64,000 nt of DNA from assembly GCA_944389295.1 (NCBI GenBank), contig CALXLV010000043.1:1-64000 (forward strand), in the 5' to 3' direction. A model generated the notes under the pieces. It was not told the origin of the DNA, ran no database searches, and saw nothing but the letters and a program-made list of their open reading frames with translations. The position numbers and the translations under genes are program-made. The DNA comes from an uncultured Spirochaetaceae bacterium (GTDB lineage: Bacteria > Spirochaetota > Spirochaetia > Sphaerochaetales > Sphaerochaetaceae). Shown here one piece after another: positions 58,845 to 64,000 of this stretch (position 1 is the stretch's first letter; the number at the start of each line of letters is the position of its first letter).

Positions 58845-59097
58845 GGAACTCGAAGTGACCAACAGAGCAGGAATACACGCCCGCCCCGCATCGGAGATAG
58901 CGATGACCGCCTCCACATTCTCCTCCGACATCTTCTTCGAGAAGGATACGATGAAGGTCAACGCAAAATCGATCATGGGAGTGATAACCCTGGGAGCGAC
59001 ATACAGAACAAAACTCCTCTGCATATGCTCCGGCCCCGATGAGAAGGAAGCGATGGCTGCGATGGAGAAGCTCTTTGAGAGGAGATTCGAGAGTTGA
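58834..59097 (+). CDS. ptsH: HPr phosphocarrier protein
   Basis: An 87-residue HPr. The EI-phosphorylated His is in NRAGIHARPAS (about residue 15), and the regulatory Ser in NAKSIMGVITLG (about residue 46). Both landmarks are intact, so HprK regulation is expected. The start is a TTG inside the end of hprK, with GGGGAGG upstream. Overlaps the LexA-like gene by 4 bp (TTGA). Confidence 0.95.
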   Translation: MISKELEVTNRAGIHARPASEIAMTASTFSSDIFFEKDTMKVNAKSIMGVITLGATYRTKLLCICSGPDEKEAMAAMEKLFERRFES

Positions 59098-59717
59098 GAG
59101 CACTTACGGAGAGACAGAAGGAGATACTTTCATTCGTCTCGGCGTACATCTCGGACAACGGACGCGCACCGACGCAGAGAGAGGTAGGAACTGCGTTCGG
59201 ATTCTCACATACCGCCGCGCGCGATGCGCTTGCCTCCCTTGAGAGGAAAGGATTCATAGAGCTTGAGAGAAACAGGCAGAGAGCGATAGCGCTTTCTGCG
59301 GCAAGAAGGGAGGAGATGGAGAACATTCCCGTTCCGTTCTATTCCTCCGAACCCTCCGCGGAGATGCTCTCTGATAATCCTCCGGAAGAGAGGATATTCG
59401 TGCAGAAATCCATCCGCTCCGCCTCCCTTTTCGCCTTCCGCGTCACATCCGAGTCGATGAGGAACGCGGGCATACTTCCGGGCGACACGGCAGTGATGAG
59501 GCCGTGCACATCACCCCTCCCGGATGATATAATCCTCGCATCATACGGGGATGACGGAGAGGAAATGGAACTCAGGCGGTACAGACCACTAAACAACGGC
59601 TACGCTGAACTCTGGCCGGAGAATGACAGCATGGGGATCATCAAGGTTCCTCTGAGCGATCTCTCCGTCCATGCCGTGCTGACAGCACTCAGGCGCGACT
59701 ACAGGAGGCGGGGATGA
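59094..59717 (+). CDS. LexA-like repressor lacking autocleavage residues
   Basis: A 207-residue LexA/S24-family protein. Residues 1-65 hold a LexA-type winged helix (LTERQKEILSFVSAYISDNG, then APTQREVGTAFGFSHTAARDALASLERKGFI). Residues about 120-205 are the S24 peptidase-like domain: FRVTSESMRNAGILPGD keeps the Ser of SESM, but the lysine of the catalytic dyad (TVKRL in E. coli) is replaced by Arg in MELRRYRP, and no Ala-Gly cleavage site is seen before it. It may therefore be a stable repressor. TTG start overlapping ptsH by 4 bp; holA follows with an ATGA overlap. Sites it binds are unknown. Confidence 0.82.
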   Translation: MRALTERQKEILSFVSAYISDNGRAPTQREVGTAFGFSHTAARDALASLERKGFIELERNRQRAIALSAARREEMENIPVPFYSSEPSAEMLSDNPPEERIFVQKSIRSASLFAFRVTSESMRNAGILPGDTAVMRPCTSPLPDDIILASYGDDGEEMELRRYRPLNNGYAELWPENDSMGIIKVPLSDLSVHAVLTALRRDYRRRG

Positions 59718-60793
59718 CTTATCTGCTCTTCGGGCCGGAGGACGGGCTGAAGGCCGACTGGATTGCGGATGAGAAGAAAAGAGTTCTCTCTGCCCATCCG
59801 GATGCCGAGATACACCAGCTCTTCGTCGGCGATGACCGCGGAGAGGATCTCGAGGCCGTGCTGATGCAGCCTTCCCTCTTCTCATCATTCCGCTTCGTGA
59901 TCGTGAAGCAGTATGAGAACAGGACAGCTAAGGATGGCTTCGAGAAAGCTGTCGTGAACTTCATAGAATCCGGCGGAGACGATGCGGAGCTCATAGTCAT
60001 CTCATCGGAGAAATCAAAGTCGAAGGTAAGCCAGAAGATACAGAAAGCCCCTGAATCAAAGGTCAGGATAATCTTCTTCTGGGAGCTCTTTGACAGCCAG
60101 AAGAGGACATGGATAAGAAACGCGTTCCAGAAGGAAGGATTCTCCATCACCGCGGATGCGGTAAGCGAGCTTCTCTACAGCGTCGATAACAACACCGCCG
60201 AGATGAGGAACCTCGTATCAGCCATCTCGCTGTACTTCAACGCCTCAGGAAGAGGCGGCGGAGAGATCACTTCTGACGATATAAGAAAGTATTCTGTGCA
60301 GACGCGCGGAGAGGACGGCAGCACGCTCTTCCAGGCCATCGCCGAATCCGATCTCGACCACGCCGAGGCTATAATCGCATCAATACTCTCCACTGACTCC
60401 GCAGCTCCAGTAAGGGCGTTCTCGACAGTCGTGTCAAAATTCAGGATGCTCGAGAGCTTTGAGAGCCTGAAAGCAGAGGGTTATCATGACGAACGCGCTT
60501 TCAGCGAAGCCGACTGCCTCTCCCCCTATCCTTCCTTCTTCCCGACGAAGGGAATAAGGAAAACGGAGTGGCCGCTTTATAGAAAAGCCGCCGAGGCCTA
60601 TCCACTGGAGGACACGAGAAGGATAATCTCATACCTCGGGAAGATGGACAGCGAGATGAAAAATGCACCTTCCGAGTGGCAGCTTACGATCTTCTCCACC
60701 GTTGTAGCAGCGATAATACACTTCAAGGGCCGAGTGACGGGAATAGAAATTGACTCCTCCCCGCTCGGGAGCGGCATCCAGCTCAGAAATTGA
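59714..60793 (+). CDS. holA: DNA polymerase III delta subunit
   Basis: A 359-residue clamp-loader subunit. Recognisable segments are TYLLFGPEDGLKADWIADEKK at the start, FRFVIVKQYENR, LIVISSEKSKSK, FQKEGFSITADAVSELLYSVDNNTAEMRN and GSTLFQAIAESDLDHAEAI. No Walker A, as usual for delta. It starts inside the lexA-like stop (ATGA). The 3' end overlaps uvrC by 11 bp in convergent orientation. Confidence 0.9.
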   Translation: MTYLLFGPEDGLKADWIADEKKRVLSAHPDAEIHQLFVGDDRGEDLEAVLMQPSLFSSFRFVIVKQYENRTAKDGFEKAVVNFIESGGDDAELIVISSEKSKSKVSQKIQKAPESKVRIIFFWELFDSQKRTWIRNAFQKEGFSITADAVSELLYSVDNNTAEMRNLVSAISLYFNASGRGGGEITSDDIRKYSVQTRGEDGSTLFQAIAESDLDHAEAIIASILSTDSAAPVRAFSTVVSKFRMLESFESLKAEGYHDERAFSEADCLSPYPSFFPTKGIRKTEWPLYRKAAEAYPLEDTRRIISYLGKMDSEMKNAPSEWQLTIFSTVVAAIIHFKGRVTGIEIDSSPLGSGIQLRN

Positions 60794-62558
60794 GTTTGTG
60801 CAGAACCCTCTCTGCAACAGGTTTAGGTATCGAGGCTCCCTTAGCAAGCTCCTCTGCAGAAAGCGGGAGTATGGCCTCAACGGAACCGTATTTCTGCATG
60901 ATGCGCTTAGACCTCTCCGGCCCTATGCCCTCGATCGACTCAAGGAGAGAGAACGACGCCTCGCGGCTTCTCATCCTCTGGTTGAAAGATGTCGCGAAAC
61001 GGTGGCATTCGTCGCGCACTGCGATGAGGACGCGGAGCCCGGGATTGCTGTGCTCAAGCAGAAGCGGCTCTCTGTCACCGGGGAATACTATCTCCTCGTG
61101 TTCCTTGGCCAGCCCGACGACAGGGAAATCAAGTCCGAGCGCGGAAAGGCTGTCCAGCGCGGCGCTGACCTGCCCCTTGCCGCCGTCGACCATAAGGAGA
61201 TCTGGCATCTCCGCGCCCTCGTTGAGAAGCCTCTGATAACGCCTTCCCACAGCTTCCCTCATCGACTGGAAGTCATCGATCTTCCCATCAAGCGTTTTCA
61301 TTGAGAAATGGCGGTACTCCTTATTGGAAGGGTTGCCGTCACGGAATACGATCAGGGAAGCGACGGTGTACTTGCCTGAAAGCTGGGCAATATCGAATCC
61401 CTCGATATGACGCGGAAGCGCAGGAAGCCCCAGCTCCTTCTGCAGAACCTCAAGAGAAGGTGTGTTGTCCACATCCCGGAGACGTTTCTCCACATCCCTC
61501 GATGCGTTCTCCGCAGCCATGCGGAGTATCCTGTAATGCTTTCCGTCCTTGGGAACTGTGATATAGACAGGCGCTTTCAGCTCATCGTTGAAATAGCGGG
61601 ACAGAAGCCCGGTGTCTATATCGCAGGAGACGAAGATCTCCGCGGGAAGAGTATCGCCGTCGCTGTAATACTGGACGAGGAACGAGAAGAGCGTCTCTGT
61701 CTCGTCTCCGAGGCACTCTGCCCTGTAGAGCGCTTTGCCTATAAGACGGCCTGAGCGGAACTGCATTATCGAGATCGTGCAGAGATAGCTGCGCATCTCT
61801 ATTGCGACGTAATCGCGGCTGTCGGAGGAGAAATCCTGCACCATCTGGTTCTTCTGCATCACAGTAAGGGCCTTCATCTGGTCGCGTTTTCTCGCCGCAG
61901 TCTCGAAATCGAGTTCCTTTGCGGCCTTCTGCATCTCGCGCTCGACCTGCTTTATCATCGATGAGTCATCACCCTCAAGGAAGTCCTCTATCTCCCTGAT
62001 GTAGCGTCCGTAGTCCTTCTCAGAGATCGCTCCGACGCACGGCCCCGAGCATTTGTGGATATGGTAATAAAGGCATGGCGCGCTGCGCTTTTTCAGCACT
62101 CCGGAGCAGTGCCGCAGCGGGTAGTTGTCCTCCACCATCTGCAGATATGTCTCAAGGCGCATGCCGTCAGGATAGGGCCCGTAGTATCTGGAACCGTCCT
62201 TCACCACCCTCCTCGTCTTGAAAACTCTTGGGAAAGGCTCCTTCGTAATTCTTATCACAGGATAGCTCTTTCCGTCCTTGAGCAGGATGTTGTAGTGGGG
62301 ATTGTATTTCTTTATCAGGTTGTTCTCGAGGATCAGCGCCTCGTACTCATTGCCTGTTATGACATAGTCTATCGCCGCTATTTTCTCCACGAGCGCCGCA
62401 GTTTTTGCATTGCGGTTCGGAAGGAAATATGATGTGACGCGCCGCTTGAGGTTCTTCGCCTTGCCGACGTAGATGACTGTGCCTTCACTGTTCTTCATCA
62501 GATAGCATCCGGGATTCTCCGGCATCTCCCTCGCCATCTGCCTTGCGCTTTCGGACAT
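60783..62558 (-). CDS. uvrC: Excinuclease ABC subunit C
   Basis: A 591-residue UvrC. The GIY-YIG domain at residues 12-95 (GCYLMKNSEGTVIYVGKAKNLKRRV), a Cys-rich stretch (LRHCSGVLKKRSAPCLYYHIHKCSGPC), the UVR motif KAAKELDFETAARKRDQMKAL, the RNase H-like domain (LMVDGGKGQV) and terminal HhH (LESIEGIGPERSKRIMQKYG) are all present. It makes both incisions in nucleotide excision repair. The start has TATCCT 6 bases upstream and TTGCCA at the right distance, and no ribosome site. Confidence 0.97.
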   Translation of the reverse strand: MSESARQMAREMPENPGCYLMKNSEGTVIYVGKAKNLKRRVTSYFLPNRNAKTAALVEKIAAIDYVITGNEYEALILENNLIKKYNPHYNILLKDGKSYPVIRITKEPFPRVFKTRRVVKDGSRYYGPYPDGMRLETYLQMVEDNYPLRHCSGVLKKRSAPCLYYHIHKCSGPCVGAISEKDYGRYIREIEDFLEGDDSSMIKQVEREMQKAAKELDFETAARKRDQMKALTVMQKNQMVQDFSSDSRDYVAIEMRSYLCTISIMQFRSGRLIGKALYRAECLGDETETLFSFLVQYYSDGDTLPAEIFVSCDIDTGLLSRYFNDELKAPVYITVPKDGKHYRILRMAAENASRDVEKRLRDVDNTPSLEVLQKELGLPALPRHIEGFDIAQLSGKYTVASLIVFRDGNPSNKEYRHFSMKTLDGKIDDFQSMREAVGRRYQRLLNEGAEMPDLLMVDGGKGQVSAALDSLSALGLDFPVVGLAKEHEEIVFPGDREPLLLEHSNPGLRVLIAVRDECHRFATSFNQRMRSREASFSLLESIEGIGPERSKRIMQKYGSVEAILPLSAEELAKGASIPKPVAERVLHKLNF

Positions 62559-62564
62559 AGCAAG

Positions 62565-62593
62565 AGGATAGCTTCACCAAACATCTTTGGCAA
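62565..62593 (-). promoter_or_regulatory. Promoter of leaderless uvrC
   Basis: On the minus strand TTGCCA (62588-62593) and TATCCT (62565-62570) are separated by exactly 17 bases. The -10 ends 6 bases before the ATG at 62558. It overlaps the promoter of the divergent gene. Confidence 0.7.
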
Positions 62594-62601
62594 CTTATAC
62601 T
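62573..62601 (+). promoter_or_regulatory. Promoter of the leaderless SPL-like gene
   Basis: TTCACC (62573-62578) and TATACT (62596-62601), 17 bases apart. The -10 ends 6 bases before the ATG at 62608. It overlaps the uvrC promoter. Confidence 0.6.
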
Positions 62602-62607
62602 CACGGT

Positions 62608-63852
62608 ATGCCGGCAGCAGAAGAGATAATCAGGACATTTTCAGAGGAAGAGAGGGAGAGAATCCAGGCACTCTTCTCCCGCTACCACTTCACAGAGAGC
62701 CAGAAACTTGAGATAGCGAAGAACGAAGCCGATCTGAGGCAGTGGAAGGAGCCATCGTTCCTTCTCTCCGCAGGTTATGAGGCGATAGACAGCAGGAAGG
62801 ACGGTAGGAAGGGAGATGCTTTCGTAAAGGAAATGCGCACCCATATGGACGATCTGAGGAAGGGAGAGACAGACTACTCATCATTCTTCCCCTCAATACA
62901 CCCGAGGCCGAAGTACAGGACGGTCGCTTCCGATGATCCTGCAGTGCTGGGAAGATGTCCCTGCCCTGTCGACGGGGAGAAAACGAGATGCTGCAAGCTG
63001 ACCACGCTCGATGCCGTCTCGCAGTGCGCATTCTCATGCTCATACTGCTCCGTGCAGGCGTTCTACTCGGAGAACGAGATACATGCGGTAAGGAATCTTG
63101 AGGAGAAACTCCTAGCTCTTAATCCCGGTCCGGATGTCTGGCACATAGGCACGGGGCAGGCTTCGGACTCCCTTCTGCTTGGAGACGACTATGGAACGCT
63201 CAGCGCGCTGCGCTCCTTTGCGGAAAAACATCCTGAGATAGTGATAGAACTCAAGAGCAAGAGCTCAAGGAATGTCTTTGCGGAGAAGTATCCCCGCAAC
63301 ATGGTATTCACATGGTCTCTCAACGCACCGACCATCGTCGAGAAGGAGGAGCATCTCACAGCCTCGCTTGAGAAAAGGATCGGGAACGCCGAACGTGCAA
63401 GGGACAGCGGCTGCCTCGTAGGTTTCCACATACACCCTATGGTCTACTTCAGAGGATGGGACGAGGAGTATCCGCGCATCGCGCAGATGATCACAGAGCG
63501 TTTCTCCCCCGATGAGGTCTGCATGATAAGCATAGGCACGCTGACATTCACGAAATCGGTGCTGAGGACGCTCAGGGAACGCGGAGAGGAGAGCAAAGTG
63601 CTGGAGATGGAGCTCACTCCTGCCGCCGGGAAGTTCTCATACCCTCTGGACGTGAAAAGAAAGATGTTCAGCACGGTGTACAGAGCTTTCCCTGAAGAGT
63701 TCAGGAAAAATGTGTTCTTCTACCTCTGCATGGAGGACCCATCGCTCTGGCTGCCCGTTCTCGGCAGGGAATACAGCTCTGACAGGGAGTTTGAGGCGGA
63801 TATGAAGAGGCACTATCTCGGGAAAATATGGGGAGAGTCCTATCCTTTATGA
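62608..63852 (+). CDS. Radical SAM protein of the spore photoproduct lyase type
   Basis: A 414-residue protein. The radical SAM motif is CAFSCSYCSVQAF (CxxxCxxC, about residue 143). HAVRNLEEKLLALNPG and WHIGTGQASDSLLLG follow, then FTWSLNAPTIVEKEEHLTASLEKRIGNAERARDSGCLVGFHIHPM and CMISIGTLTFTKSVLRTL, all typical of SPL-like enzymes. True spore photoproduct lyase repairs a thymine dimer; a spirochaete does not form spores, so a related nucleic acid repair or unknown role is more likely. Divergent from uvrC with overlapping promoters. An earlier in-frame ATG at 62587 would include the promoter. Confidence 0.85.
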   Translation: MPAAEEIIRTFSEEERERIQALFSRYHFTESQKLEIAKNEADLRQWKEPSFLLSAGYEAIDSRKDGRKGDAFVKEMRTHMDDLRKGETDYSSFFPSIHPRPKYRTVASDDPAVLGRCPCPVDGEKTRCCKLTTLDAVSQCAFSCSYCSVQAFYSENEIHAVRNLEEKLLALNPGPDVWHIGTGQASDSLLLGDDYGTLSALRSFAEKHPEIVIELKSKSSRNVFAEKYPRNMVFTWSLNAPTIVEKEEHLTASLEKRIGNAERARDSGCLVGFHIHPMVYFRGWDEEYPRIAQMITERFSPDEVCMISIGTLTFTKSVLRTLRERGEESKVLEMELTPAAGKFSYPLDVKRKMFSTVYRAFPEEFRKNVFFYLCMEDPSLWLPVLGREYSSDREFEADMKRHYLGKIWGESYPL

Positions 63853-63869
63853 GCGGAGAGCGCTCCGCT
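63852..63869 (+). promoter_or_regulatory. Short hairpin between SPL-like and hydrolase genes
   Basis: AGCGGAG pairs with CTCCGCT across AGCG. No T tract follows; the TATAAT of the next gene comes 4 bases later. It could attenuate read-through. Confidence 0.4.
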
Positions 63870-63873
63870 GCTG

Positions 63874-63879
63874 TATAAT
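63874..63879 (+). promoter_or_regulatory. -10 of the hydrolase gene
   Basis: A perfect TATAAT ends 7 bases before the ATG at 63887. No ribosome site is present. Confidence 0.55.
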
Positions 63880-63886
63880 TCTGGTC

Positions 63887-64000
63887 ATGATCTGCGATAC
63901 GACGAAGGTGAAACTGCACTACGAGGTCTCAGGAAGCGGACTGCCGCTTGTGATGCTCCATGGAAACGGCGAGGATATCTCGATATTCGAAAAGGCTCTT
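63887..64000 (+). CDS. Alpha/beta hydrolase, 5' part only
   Basis: Thirty-eight codons before the window ends. It reads MICDTTKVKLHYEVSGSGLP and then LVMLHGNGEDISIF. The HGNGE element after a strand is the oxyanion-hole loop of alpha/beta hydrolase fold proteins. The catalytic triad lies outside the window, so the substrate cannot be guessed. Leaderless start is suggested by the TATAAT 7 bases upstream. Confidence 0.75.
   Translation, partial: MICDTTKVKLHYEVSGSGLPLVMLHGNGEDISIFEKAL

Noticed and set aside
1-64000. CRISPR array or rRNA
   Set aside because: No regularly spaced direct repeats with spacers and no rRNA-like segments were seen.

Overview
The window reads as a chromosomal segment of a spirochaete. 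It has Gram-negative export genes (LptA/LptB/LptC homologues, a TolC-AdeAB-type RND pump), a TAXI-type TRAP transporter, a regulatory HPr/HprK pair, and lipoprotein promoters with homopolymeric G tracts resembling those known in treponemes. Moderate GC, a tight gene layout and many start/stop overlaps suggest an anaerobic, probably gut-associated member of the Sphaerochaeta/Treponema side of the phylum. The genus is inference; no rRNA is present.

Layout. 0.27-7.1 kb: YbaK-like and cysteine-cluster proteins, an initiator tRNA-Met, a TAXI SBP plus fused permease, an AT-rich repeat cluster, HAD, LUD and AlkD-like genes. 7.2-13.7 kb: orphan trpB, a hexuronate operon on the minus strand (uxuA-gntR-uxuB-yitT) and a divergent nagB-like gene. 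13.9-19.4 kb: RND efflux operon. 19.5-28.8 kb: adenine deaminase, recX, a secreted protein, rplM-rpsI, an aldo/keto reductase, pcrA-like helicase, rimO. 28.9-30.4 kb: lipoprotein/HTH cluster with a poly-G promoter. 30.5-47.3 kb: double ABC ATPase, flavodoxin, metalloprotease-like protein, aroA, threonine aldolase, EFR1-type ferredoxin, MalY-like aminotransferase, AddAB-like nuclease, CPBP protease, nuclease, second aldo/keto reductase. 47.4-52.9 kb: tRNA-Leu followed by an AT-rich accessory stretch with a second poly-G lipoprotein/HTH cassette, an ATPase fragment and a DUF234-type ATPase. 52.9-64 kb: YmdB-like, RseC, LptC, LptA, LptB, RpoN, HPF, HprK, HPr, LexA-like, HolA, UvrC, SPL-like radical SAM and the start of an alpha/beta hydrolase.

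Three signals stand out. (1) Two paralogous lipoprotein genes each have 9-10 G residues between the -35 and -10 hexamers, the classic arrangement for phase variation by slipped-strand mispairing, and each is followed by the same small helix-turn-helix gene. This looks like a repeated switchable cassette. (2) Many first-of-transcript genes lack a Shine-Dalgarno sequence and instead have a -10-like hexamer ending 6-7 bases before the start codon, which predicts leaderless mRNAs, while internal genes and several other first genes have normal ribosome sites. (3) An intergenic region between two convergent genes carries five exact copies of TTTGATTAAA plus several ATCAAA half-sites, spaced at about two helical turns.

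All assignments come from reading the sequence; no database search was run.
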